A stretch of DNA of 5,438 nucleotides from Rhodospirillaceae bacterium. GTDB lineage: Bacteria; Pseudomonadota; Alphaproteobacteria; Thalassobaculales; Thalassobaculaceae. The position numbers were made by a program, and so were the translations under genes. The notes under the pieces are model-generated. The model did no database searches and was not told the origin of the DNA. It worked only from the letters and a program-made list of their open reading frames with translations. Shown here in pieces: positions 1-5,438 of this stretch (its first letter is position 1; each line of letters opens with the position of its first letter). Where the stretch lies: the NCBI GenBank assembly GCA_002701455.1, contig NZVJ01000049.1, positions 644-6,081 on the forward strand. Reading direction: 5' to 3'.

Positions 1-131
1 TGATTAAAGTATAAAACACAAGATTTATCTTGGCACACTATATATAGTTCATTTTATAATATCTTGAATTCTAAAATACAAAGCAATAATTTACCCAAAC
101 TGATCTCTACATCACATTAAATTCGACGAAG
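1..131. other. AT-rich non-coding flank downstream of the SMP-30 gene
   Basis: No plausible coding region was seen here. The stretch is very AT-rich and lies 3' of the minus-strand lactonase gene. It contains a small hairpin (19-32), a TATAAT-like string at 55-60 on the plus strand without a convincing -35 partner, and a short motif (61-78) that recurs in similar form downstream of the GMC gene at 1100-1120. The neighbouring gene to the left is outside the window. Confidence 0.6.
5..32 (-). terminator. Weak candidate intrinsic terminator for the minus-strand gene pair
   Basis: The arms CAAGA (19-23) and TCTTG (28-32) are perfectly complementary around a 4-nt loop. Read on the minus strand, the hairpin is followed at once by TGTTTTATACTTT, a T-rich tail. 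It lies about 100 nt past the TAA stop of the lactonase gene. The stem is short and GC-poor, so termination here is only a possibility. Confidence 0.3.
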
Positions 132-1046
132 TTATGACATCTTGGCTCCTTTAACGGGGAGATCCGCTTTCAAAATATTCCCGGTTTCTGATTCTGTTAT
201 ATAAAGTGTGCTGTTATTCGCACCCCCAAATGCCAAGTTAGTTGTCATCAGACCTTCACAGGATCGTATACGATGCATCGGCTGTCCTAAACTATCAAAA
301 TGCCAGACGGTTCCAAGACCAGCATGTGCGACTAACAATCCGCCTTCTGCGTCTAGAGCCAAGCCATCCGGACCTCCATGCCCGCCAGACAACTGAATGT
401 AATTACTGACTTTCGTAGTTGATCCGTCGGGCAATAAAGGAATTCTCCAAACCGAATTAGCACGAGTCATTCCAACATACAGAACGCTTTCCTGAAGGTT
501 CAAAACAAGCCCATTTGGACTAGGGCCATTGCCAATTAATAACTGAAGATTGCCGTCTAGCGTGTAGCGATATACACGCCCAGTTGGATCATGCATTCCG
601 GTTTGCCCCTGATCTGTAAAATAAATATCCCCATTAGAAGCTAAATGTAGATCATTGCACCCGCGAAAGCTCTCAGACCATCTGTGGTCAACCATCGTTT
701 CTACAAATCCAGTTTCTGGATTAACCTTGAGAATTCCTTTCCTATAGTCAGCAACAATTAAATTGCCGTCGCGGTCAACCTTTAAGCCATTGGGCCAGCC
801 GTCATACTCCGCGACTATAGAGAAATTTCCATCAGTCGTTACTTTAAAGATTTCGCCATAAGGGATATTCACAAGATACAAGTTCCCTTTCGCGTCAAAA
901 CTTGGTCCCTCGAGGAAACAATCAATATCCCGGCCAGGTATATTTGCTTCGCCCCATGAAGGCCGTCCCCCTGTTCTTCTAAATTTTTCTGGTACGCGTG
1001 CAAAAATCTCGGTTTCAACATCTTTAGGTTGGGCATATAAGGACAT
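132..1046 (-). CDS. SMP-30/gluconolactonase/LRE family protein (putative sugar lactonase)
   Basis: This 304-residue protein has the six-bladed beta-propeller pattern of the SMP-30/gluconolactonase family, which uses a divalent metal to hydrolyse sugar-type lactones. The expected active-site positions are visible: Glu46 in FLEGPSF, Asn131 in CNDLHL, Asn178 in SPNGL and Asp227 in GPDGL. They correspond to Glu18, Asn103, Asn154 and Asp204 of human SMP-30. Repeated blade strings such as DAKGNLYL, DRDGNLIV, ASNGDIYFTD and DAEGGLLV support the fold. Length is normal, and no signal peptide is evident, so it is probably cytoplasmic. The ATG at 1046 has a good AGAGG (1055-1059) 8 nt upstream. It lies 88 nt downstream of the GMC gene on the same strand, probably co-transcribed. 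The family and metal site are clear; the true lactone substrate is not known, and 'gluconolactonase' should not be taken literally. Confidence 0.93.
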   Translation of the reverse strand: MSLYAQPKDVETEIFARVPEKFRRTGGRPSWGEANIPGRDIDCFLEGPSFDAKGNLYLVNIPYGEIFKVTTDGNFSIVAEYDGWPNGLKVDRDGNLIVADYRKGILKVNPETGFVETMVDHRWSESFRGCNDLHLASNGDIYFTDQGQTGMHDPTGRVYRYTLDGNLQLLIGNGPSPNGLVLNLQESVLYVGMTRANSVWRIPLLPDGSTTKVSNYIQLSGGHGGPDGLALDAEGGLLVAHAGLGTVWHFDSLGQPMHRIRSCEGLMTTNLAFGGANNSTLYITESETGNILKADLPVKGAKMS

Positions 1047-1067
1047 TTTCGTTTCCTCTTCTCTGAA

Positions 1068-1081
1068 TCGCAGTTCGCAGT
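1068..1081 (-). repeat. Exact 7-bp tandem direct repeat upstream of the lactonase gene
   Basis: The 7-mer TCGCAGT occurs twice in tandem (1068-1074 and 1075-1081); on the minus strand it reads ACTGCGA twice. It lies 22-35 nt upstream of the lactonase ATG, just before its ribosome binding site. It could be a regulator half-site pair, a translational-control element or chance; nothing in the sequence decides between these. Confidence 0.4.
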
Positions 1082-1108
1082 CAAACCAAGTTTAATCAGA
1101 TCTTGTGA

Positions 1109-1127
1109 ATTCTAAAAATATTAGAAT
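1109..1127 (-). other. Perfect AT-rich hairpin between the GMC and lactonase genes
   Basis: The arms ATTCTAA (1109-1115) and TTAGAAT (1121-1127) are perfect inverted repeats around a 5-nt loop. The hairpin sits 7 nt past the TAG stop of the GMC gene. No T-run follows on the minus strand, so it does not look like an intrinsic terminator. A 3'-end stabilising or processing hairpin within a GMC-lactonase transcript is one possibility. Confidence 0.4.
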
Positions 1128-1134
1128 ATATTAA

Positions 1135-2763
1135 CTATCCTCTCCAATCCTCCTTTATCATTTCCGATGCCTTTTCTGCGATCATGAGTGTTGGAGAATT
1201 TGTATTGCCAGAAGTAATAGTAGGCATGACTGAAGCATCGACCACTCGAATTCCGGAAACGCCGTGAAGCTTTAATCTCTCATCAACAACTGCGTATTTA
1301 TCGGTCTTCGGTCCCATTTTGCACGTTCCGACCGGGTGAAAGATTGTAGTTCCGATATTACCTGCTTCACGCGCTAGTTCGTCGTCAGACGAAAATTCAA
1401 TGCCAGGTTTAAATTCTTCCGGTTGATACTTTGCCATCGCCGGCGCCGCTACAATACGGCGCGTAAGTTTTATTGCGTCCGCTGCCACCTTGCGATCCTC
1501 CGAGGCAGCTAGATAGTCTGGTTGTATTAAGGGGGCTATTCTTGGATCTGGAGACTTTATCCGAATATGCCCTCGGCTTTCTGGACGTAAGTTGCACACC
1601 GATGCCGTAAATGCCTCAAACGGGTGCAATGGGTCGCCAAGCTTTTCAGTCGATAGTGGCTGAATGTGATACTGCAAGTTTGCGGATTCTATAGATGGAT
1701 CAGATTTAGCAAAACCGCCTAGCTGGCTAGGAGCCATCGTCATTGGACCTCGTTTGAATAAAAAATATTCCATTCCCATCCCAATGCGGCCAATTAAACT
1801 ATTTGCCCTCAAGTTGAGCGTTCTGGTATTTTTCACTTTGAATACCAGTCGCATTTGCAGGTGATCTTGCAAATTTTCTCCAACCCCCGGGAGTTCCCTT
1901 ACAGGTTTTATATCAAGATCGCTTAAAAGTTCACCTGGACCAATCCCAGATGTTTGCAAGATTTGTGGAGATCCAACTGCTCCTGATGCAAGAATAATTT
2001 CCTTTTTGACCGCGGCTAAAGAACGTTGCCCCTTTAGTAGAAAATTAATCTCCTTGGCTTGGTGTTTATGAAATTTTATTTTTTCAACATGTGCCTGCGT
2101 CAATATTGTTAAGTTAGACCGCGTTTTAACAGGATGTAAAAATGCGTCGGCCGCACTCCATCTAACGCCTTTATTTTGGTTGACCGAGAAGTAACCGCAG
2201 CCTTCGTTATCGCCCCGGTTAAAGTCATCAATTTTTGGTATTCCTGTTTGGGCGGCGGCTTCTCTAAAAGCGTCTAATATTTCCCATGATAACCTTTGTT
2301 CCTCAACTCGCCATTCACCATCGGCACCATGCACCTCATCTCCACCGCCATAATGCAGTTCAGATTTTTTAAAGAATTTTAATGCATCGTCCCAGCCCCA
2401 TCCTGAATTCCCTAATTGACGCCAGTGATCATAATCACGAGCTTGGCCGCGCATGTAAATCATGCCATTAATTGAGGAACATCCTCCTAAGACTTTCCCG
2501 CGCGGATAATTAAGTGATCTGCCATTTAGTCCCGGGGCTGGTTCTGTCATAAAACACCAGTCGGTTCGTGGGTTATTCATGGTATACAAGTAACCTACCG
2601 GTATTTTAATCCAAAAATAATTGTCTCCTCCCCCAGCCTCTAGCAGCAAAACATTGGACGACGGATCCTGCGACAATCTATTGGCTAGAAGACAACCAGC
2701 AGTGCCGGCACCGATTACTATGTAGTCAAAAGAACCCAAATTTTGGCGTGCATCTAAAGCCAT
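1135..2763 (-). CDS. GMC family FAD-dependent oxidoreductase (choline/alcohol dehydrogenase-like)
   Basis: This 542-residue flavoenzyme belongs to the glucose-methanol-choline family, which oxidises alcohols to aldehydes or lactones/ketones using bound FAD. The N-terminal dinucleotide fold is clear: YIVIGAGTAGC at residues 14-24, with the strand-end acidic residue Glu42 in LLLEAGG. GMC signature 1 lies around 88-106 (RGKVLGGCSSINGMIYMRG) and signature 2 around 264-275 (GSPQILQTSGIG). The C-terminal catalytic region has His476 in HPVGTCKMG and the paired Asn in GNTNSPT (520 or 522). Length is typical of bacterial BetA/AlkJ-like members. No signal peptide is evident. The ATG at 2763 is preceded by a weak AGAG at 2771-2774. 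It is the first gene of a minus-strand pair with the lactonase, which suits an alcohol-to-lactone oxidation followed by ring opening. The substrate is unknown; assignment as choline dehydrogenase specifically is not justified, and no betaine genes accompany it. Confidence 0.95.
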   Translation of the reverse strand: MALDARQNLGSFDYIVIGAGTAGCLLANRLSQDPSSNVLLLEAGGGDNYFWIKIPVGYLYTMNNPRTDWCFMTEPAPGLNGRSLNYPRGKVLGGCSSINGMIYMRGQARDYDHWRQLGNSGWGWDDALKFFKKSELHYGGGDEVHGADGEWRVEEQRLSWEILDAFREAAAQTGIPKIDDFNRGDNEGCGYFSVNQNKGVRWSAADAFLHPVKTRSNLTILTQAHVEKIKFHKHQAKEINFLLKGQRSLAAVKKEIILASGAVGSPQILQTSGIGPGELLSDLDIKPVRELPGVGENLQDHLQMRLVFKVKNTRTLNLRANSLIGRIGMGMEYFLFKRGPMTMAPSQLGGFAKSDPSIESANLQYHIQPLSTEKLGDPLHPFEAFTASVCNLRPESRGHIRIKSPDPRIAPLIQPDYLAASEDRKVAADAIKLTRRIVAAPAMAKYQPEEFKPGIEFSSDDELAREAGNIGTTIFHPVGTCKMGPKTDKYAVVDERLKLHGVSGIRVVDASVMPTITSGNTNSPTLMIAEKASEMIKEDWRG

Positions 2764-2783
2764 GTTTAATCTCTGCTAAAAAG

Positions 2784-2812
2784 AATGATCATTTAAAGAG
2801 TTGGGATCCAAC
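2784..2812. promoter_or_regulatory. Two small palindromes in the GMC leader (possible operator)
   Basis: AATGATCATT (2784-2793) is a perfect 10-bp palindrome, and GTTGG (2800-2804) pairs with CCAAC (2808-2812) across a 3-nt centre. Both lie between the likely minus-strand -10 box and the GMC start codon, where a repressor could block transcription. No regulator gene is in the window to match them, and short AT-rich palindromes arise by chance, so this is tentative. Confidence 0.3.
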
Positions 2813-2832
2813 CAACCTTTGCATTTACTCAA

Positions 2833-2838
2833 ATTATA
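2833..2838 (-). promoter_or_regulatory. Candidate -10 box for the GMC-lactonase operon
   Basis: ATTATA on the plus strand reads TATAAT on the minus strand, a perfect match to the sigma-70 -10 consensus, placed 70 nt upstream of the GMC start codon. No good -35 hexamer is visible at 16-18 nt upstream of it (the region around 2855-2862), so an activator might be needed, or the match may be chance in AT-rich DNA. The expected transcription start would be near 2826. Confidence 0.4.
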
Positions 2839-2941
2839 TTACTCTTACAAATAAGTTTAGCCATCCATTTAATGACATACCATACCCATAACGATTTCTA
2901 TATATGTGAAGGGATTCTCTTATTTTTGGAGTTAGGATAAC

Positions 2942-2971
2942 TTGTCAGTGATCTAAATATTTAAATAGTAA
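2942..2971 (+). promoter_or_regulatory. Weak candidate promoter for the amidohydrolase-RidA pair
   Basis: TTGTCA (2942-2947) matches five of six -35 positions, and TAGTAA (2966-2971) matches four of six -10 positions with an 18-nt spacer. A perfect 10-bp palindrome, TAAATATTTA (2954-2963), sits in the spacer and could be an operator. Transcription would start about 30 nt before the gene. The support is modest. Confidence 0.3.
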
Positions 2972-2995
2972 ATTGTTTATTTTTGTATCTTCTAT

Positions 2996-3000
2996 GGGAG
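2996..3000 (+). promoter_or_regulatory. Ribosome binding site that favours the 3008 start
   Basis: GGGAG ends only 1 nt before the ATG at 3002 but 7 nt before the in-frame ATG at 3008. The spacing therefore favours 3008 as the true start. The PanE-like gene at 4636 uses the same GGGAG with the same 7-nt spacing. Confidence 0.6.
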
Positions 3001-3007
3001 AATGGGC

Positions 3008-4054
3008 ATGTCTTCAAGGAATCAAGAGGTATCTTCAACACACTTACCTGTGAGGGATGATTGGTTATCTCAAACTTCAGAGGATATTTTAGAACCTGGA
3101 CTCCCAATAATAGACCCACATCACCACATATGGGACAGGCCCGGCTGGCGTTATATGATAGATGATATTGCAAACGACCTTGCCAGCGGACATAACATTA
3201 TAGCCACGGTATTTGTGCAATGCCAGTCGATGCACCGTGCCGATGGTCCCGAAGAAATGGCTCCCGTCGGCGAAACTGAGTTTGTAAACGGCGTTGCAGC
3301 GATCGGTGCAAGTGGATTATATGGAAAGCAGCGGCTCTGTGCCGGAATAGTTGGACACGCAGACCTTACCCTCGGAAAGGCCGTAAAACCAATTTTGGAG
3401 GCACACATTAGGGCTGGAGGCGGCCGTTTTCGAGGTATACGACATATTTCTGCTTGGGATAAAGACGATCGCCTTAATAGTAAAAGCTACCCAGTAAGAA
3501 GAGGCCTTTTAGCAGATCCAGGTTTTAGAACTGGTTTTGCTGAGCTTGAAAAATTAAATTTGTCCTTTGACGCTTGGCTGTATCATCCACAGATAGATGA
3601 CCTGACAGACCTGGCTCAAAATTTTCCAGAAACAACTATTATATTGGACCATTGCGGCGGCCCCTTGGGCTTAGGAGAGTATGCCGAGGCGTCCACAAAT
3701 GTCTTTAAATCATGGAAAAACTCGATTGAAAAGCTAGCTGACTGCAGAAATGTAAACGTTAAACTTGGGGGTTTGGGAATGCGCATAAACGGCTATGACT
3801 TTCACGAAAAACCCGTGCCCCCTTCCTCAAATGAGTTAGCAAAAGCATGGTTTCCGTTCATTGACACGTGTATTCAAGCCTTCGGACCTGACCGTTGTAT
3901 GTTTGAAAGTAATTTTCCAGTCGATAAAGGATCTTATAGCTATCCCATTTTCTGGAATGCATGTAAAAAACTTGCTAATAACTTTGGCATTGAAGAGAAA
4001 GAGTATCTCTTTTCAAAAACCGCTGCCGAGGTATATCGTATAGATCTTGGATAA
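3008..4054 (+). CDS. Amidohydrolase family protein (COG3618-type TIM-barrel hydrolase, putative lactonase)
   Basis: This protein (348 residues from 3008; 350 if the ATG at 3002 is used) is a TIM-barrel hydrolase of the amidohydrolase superfamily. It is close to the COG3618 group that includes 2-pyrone-4,6-dicarboxylate hydrolase and sugar lactonases such as L-fuconolactonase. Numbering from 3008, the first strand ends in IIDPHHHIWD, giving the D-x-H-x-H motif Asp36, His38 and His40. Further barrel-end motifs are RFRGIRHIS (about 140-148), WLYHPQ (His193), ILDHCGGP (Asp214, His215), VKLGGLGM (about 251-258) and CMFESNFPVD (297-306). In the last motif Asn302 stands where many relatives have the active-site Asp of a GSD(F/W)P motif. 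No signal peptide is visible. It is first in a tight pair with the RidA-like gene. The likely role is hydrolysis of a lactone or related C-O bond in a catabolic pathway; the substrate is not determinable here. Confidence 0.92.
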   Translation: MSSRNQEVSSTHLPVRDDWLSQTSEDILEPGLPIIDPHHHIWDRPGWRYMIDDIANDLASGHNIIATVFVQCQSMHRADGPEEMAPVGETEFVNGVAAIGASGLYGKQRLCAGIVGHADLTLGKAVKPILEAHIRAGGGRFRGIRHISAWDKDDRLNSKSYPVRRGLLADPGFRTGFAELEKLNLSFDAWLYHPQIDDLTDLAQNFPETTIILDHCGGPLGLGEYAEASTNVFKSWKNSIEKLADCRNVNVKLGGLGMRINGYDFHEKPVPPSSNELAKAWFPFIDTCIQAFGPDRCMFESNFPVDKGSYSYPIFWNACKKLANNFGIEEKEYLFSKTAAEVYRIDLG

Positions 4055-4072
4055 AAAAATTAGGAGGAAATT

Positions 4073-4432
4073 ATGTCTGTAACTCGAATAGAAAAAACTT
4101 CCGGAAGTGCTCCCAGGATGAGCCGATGTGTCATAAAAGGGGATATGGTTTACGTGGCTGGCTTAACGGCTTCAGACCGGTCTGCCGATATAAAAGGTCA
4201 AACACAACAAATTCTTGATAAAATAGATGACTATTTAAGCCAAGCGGGCACCGATAAATCCAAACTTTTGCAGGCTAATCTTTGGATTACTGACATGGCA
4301 AATTTTTCATCTATGAACGAGGTTTGGAATGCCTGGGTTGACCCTGAAAACCCGCCGGTAAGGGCTTGCGTAAAAGCGGACCTTGCGGTTCCTGAGTTGC
4401 TAGTGGAAATTATGGTAACAGCCTATAAATAA
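4073..4432 (+). CDS. RidA family protein (YjgF/YER057c/UK114 superfamily)
   Basis: This 119-residue protein has the small RidA/YjgF fold, which usually forms trimers whose active sites lie between subunits and hydrolyse reactive enamine/imine intermediates. The C-terminal core is well kept: PPVRACVKADLAVPELLVEI carries Arg97, Cys99 and Glu112, matching Arg105, Cys107 and Glu120 of E. coli RidA. The middle shows GQTQQILDKIDDYLSQAG and the LWITDMANFSSMNEVWNAWV stretch typical of the family. The N-terminus lacks the classical GPYSQA motif and instead has PRMSRCVIKGDMVYVAGLT, placing it in a divergent RidA-like subgroup. The start at 4073 has a near-perfect AGGAGG (4062-4067), 5 nt upstream, which predicts strong translation. 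The gap to the amidohydrolase stop is 18 nt, so they are almost surely one operon. It may quench an intermediate of the neighbouring pathway, or act like aminomuconate-deaminase relatives; which is unknown. Confidence 0.94.
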   Translation: MSVTRIEKTSGSAPRMSRCVIKGDMVYVAGLTASDRSADIKGQTQQILDKIDDYLSQAGTDKSKLLQANLWITDMANFSSMNEVWNAWVDPENPPVRACVKADLAVPELLVEIMVTAYK

Positions 4433-4451
4433 ATTTCAAAAATCAAAATAA

Positions 4452-4505
4452 GCAGAGTGGTTATGTTAAAACCAACAGCCACTCTGCCACTTATCAGACT
4501 TTTTA
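4452..4505 (+). terminator. Hairpin terminator candidate after the RidA-like gene
   Basis: GCAGAGTGG (4452-4460) and CCACTCTGC (4479-4487) form a perfect 9-bp stem, with a possible further T-G and T-A pair inside and a loop of 14-18 nt. It starts 19 nt after the TAA stop. A run of six T (4500-4505) follows, but 12 nt after the stem rather than directly. It is the most GC-rich inverted repeat in the spacers and fits the end of the operon, though the displaced T-run lowers the certainty of intrinsic termination. Confidence 0.55.
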
Positions 4506-4512
4506 CACGCCT

Positions 4513-4542
4513 TGCATTTTTAATGTGAAAAATTTTATCATT
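4513..4542 (+). promoter_or_regulatory. Weak candidate promoter for the PanE-like gene
   Basis: TATCAT (4537-4542) matches five of six -10 positions, with TTGCAT (4513-4518) as a poor -35 at 18-nt spacing. The location after the hairpin and before the GTG-start gene is sensible, and would give a leader of roughly 85 nt. The support is weak. Confidence 0.22.
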
Positions 4543-4582
4543 TACCCTTCACAATATTGAAATTGAAGTATTAAATGAGTAT

Positions 4583-4617
4583 CGAAAATCGGTGGTGTTT
4601 CGACCGGGGGCGATTTT
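4583..4617 (+). promoter_or_regulatory. Leader with two mutually exclusive hairpins before the PanE-like gene
   Basis: AAAATCG (4585-4591) is perfectly complementary to CGATTTT (4611-4617), and CGAAA (4583-4587) is complementary to TTTCG (4598-4602). The two pairings share bases 4585-4587, so they cannot form together. The larger stem ends 6 nt before the GGGAG ribosome binding site (4624-4628). This could be a translational control element, but the arms are short and AT-rich, so chance is possible. Confidence 0.3.
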
Positions 4618-4635
4618 AAAATTGGGAGATCAACC

Positions 4636-5438
4636 GTGAAACAAGCTTTCAATGTTTTGTTATTAGGGGCCTCGTATGGCTCTTTGTTAGCTACTAAACT
4701 TGCTCTTGCAGGTCATAACGCGAAACTCATTTGTCTGCCTGAGGAAGTCAATCTAATTAACAAGGAGGGAACCCTTGTGCGAATGCCCGTCAAAGGACGG
4801 GAGGGACTTTATGACATAAGTTCGAAACAACTGTCGGGTAAAGTAGAGGCTATTAGTCCAAACGACGTTAAACCGGGTGAATTTGATTTAGCCGTCCTAG
4901 CCATGCAGGAGCCACAGTATCGCTCTGCTGATATTAAAAATGTGCTTAAGGATCTCGCAGCAGCTAAAATACCGTGCATGTCAATCATGAACATGCCTCC
5001 CTTAACTTACTTGAAAAGAATTAGTGGGCTGGATACAACTCAATATAGGGATAGCTACGCTGATGCGTCCGTTTGGGATGAACTTGATCCACACCTAATG
5101 ACGCTATGCAGTCCCGATCCCCAGGCATTTCGACCGCCTGACGAGCCAATAAATGTCCTGCAGGTAAGATTGCCTACAAATTTTAAAGCCGCGCGTTTTG
5201 AATCCGATGAACATACTGCAATTTTAAAAAAGATAGAAAGTGATATCGAGGACGCAAGGTTCGATACAGGCGATGGTTTAGTAGAGGTACCCGTAAAATT
5301 ACGGGTGCATGAGTCAATATTTGTTCCGATGGCAAAGTGGTGCATGCTTCTTGCTGGAAATTACAGGTGCGTACAGCAAAATGAAATGAGAACTATCCGT
5401 GATGCAGTTCACACAGACTTAACTGAAACTCGTGAGGT
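4636..5438 (+). CDS. PanE/ketopantoate-reductase-like NAD(P)-binding protein, partial (3' end beyond window)
   Basis: The reading frame is open from a GTG at 4636 to the right edge (267 full codons), so the C-terminus is missing. The GTG is supported by GGGAG at 4624-4628 with 7-nt spacing, and a TGA at 4576 closes the frame upstream with no better start between. The N-terminus is a Rossmann-like strand-turn-helix, VLLLGASYGSLLATKLALAGH (residues 7-27), as in ketopantoate reductase and related dehydrogenases. The turn GASYGS is one residue shorter than the usual GxGxxG. Other notable stretches are DLAVLAMQEPQYRS (84-97), IPCMSIMNMPPL (112-123), LCSPDPQAFRPP (157-168) and VLQVRLPTNFKAARFES (174-190). 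It resembles, from memory, a conserved but uncharacterised alphaproteobacterial family. An NAD(P)-dependent 2-oxo acid reductase-like role is an inference; panE itself is not claimed. A 203-nt spacer with a hairpin suggests separate transcription from the RidA-like gene. Confidence 0.8.
   Translation, partial: MKQAFNVLLLGASYGSLLATKLALAGHNAKLICLPEEVNLINKEGTLVRMPVKGREGLYDISSKQLSGKVEAISPNDVKPGEFDLAVLAMQEPQYRSADIKNVLKDLAAAKIPCMSIMNMPPLTYLKRISGLDTTQYRDSYADASVWDELDPHLMTLCSPDPQAFRPPDEPINVLQVRLPTNFKAARFESDEHTAILKKIESDIEDARFDTGDGLVEVPVKLRVHESIFVPMAKWCMLLAGNYRCVQQNEMRTIRDAVHTDLTETRE

Noticed and set aside
55..60. Plus-strand TATAAT near the left edge as a promoter
   Set aside because: No -35 partner and no plus-strand gene follows; it faces the 3' end of the lactonase gene and is probably chance in AT-rich DNA.
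208..396. Short plus-strand open frame inside the lactonase gene
   Set aside because: It is antisense to a clear SMP-30 family gene, and its translation shows no recognisable domain or convincing start signal.
1135..2763. Naming the GMC enzyme betA (choline dehydrogenase)
   Set aside because: The family motifs are shared by many alcohol dehydrogenases, and no betaine aldehyde dehydrogenase, BetI or choline transporter is nearby.
2876..2890. CATAC CATAC CCATA as a meaningful direct repeat
   Set aside because: The units are only five bases long and the third is imperfect, which is expected by chance.
3002..3007. ATG at 3002 as the start of the amidohydrolase
   Set aside because: The GGGAG at 2996-3000 is only 1 nt away, too close for initiation; the in-frame ATG at 3008 has 7-nt spacing. 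The difference is only two residues.
3151..3408. Minus-strand open frame of 85 codons inside the amidohydrolase gene
   Set aside because: It is antisense to conserved motifs of the amidohydrolase and has no recognisable features.
5055..5345. Minus-strand open frame of 96 codons inside the PanE-like gene
   Set aside because: It overlaps a well-supported plus-strand frame with a ribosome binding site; its low-complexity Ser-rich translation looks like a shadow frame.

Overview
The window reads as a moderately AT-rich bacterial chromosome segment with intact genes, good ribosome binding sites and short AT-rich spacers. The protein set suggests an alphaproteobacterium, possibly a marine one. It comprises an SMP-30 lactonase, a GMC flavoprotein, a COG3618 amidohydrolase, a RidA-like protein and a PanE-like reductase that resembles conserved alphaproteobacterial proteins. 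This taxonomic guess rests on protein style and base composition only; there is no rRNA or other marker gene. No mobile element, tRNA, rRNA or CRISPR array was seen.

Layout. Positions 1-131 are AT-rich non-coding sequence with a weak hairpin. Two genes then run on the minus strand, transcribed right to left: a GMC-family FAD oxidoreductase (1135-2763), followed after 88 nt by an SMP-30/gluconolactonase-type enzyme (132-1046). A 240-bp divergent control region (2764-3007) holds a perfect minus-strand TATAAT, small palindromes and a weak plus-strand promoter candidate. On the plus strand a COG3618-type amidohydrolase (3008-4054) and a RidA-like protein (4073-4432) form a tight pair with 18 nt between them, closed by a strong 9-bp hairpin at 4452-4487. 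After a 203-nt spacer, a PanE/ketopantoate-reductase-like gene starts at a GTG (4636) and runs off the right edge.

How the genes may work together. The arrangement looks like a divergent catabolic locus. A GMC enzyme oxidises an alcohol or sugar-like substrate, and lactone products could be opened by the SMP-30 lactonase and/or the amidohydrolase-fold lactonase. The RidA-like protein would remove a reactive enamine/imine intermediate or perform a deaminase-like step. The substrate cannot be read from the sequence. No transporter or regulator lies inside the window, so the locus probably extends beyond it. The most distinctive points are two unrelated lactonase-type hydrolases flanking one control region, an Asn where many relatives of the amidohydrolase carry an active-site Asp, and an unusually short glycine motif in the PanE-like protein.
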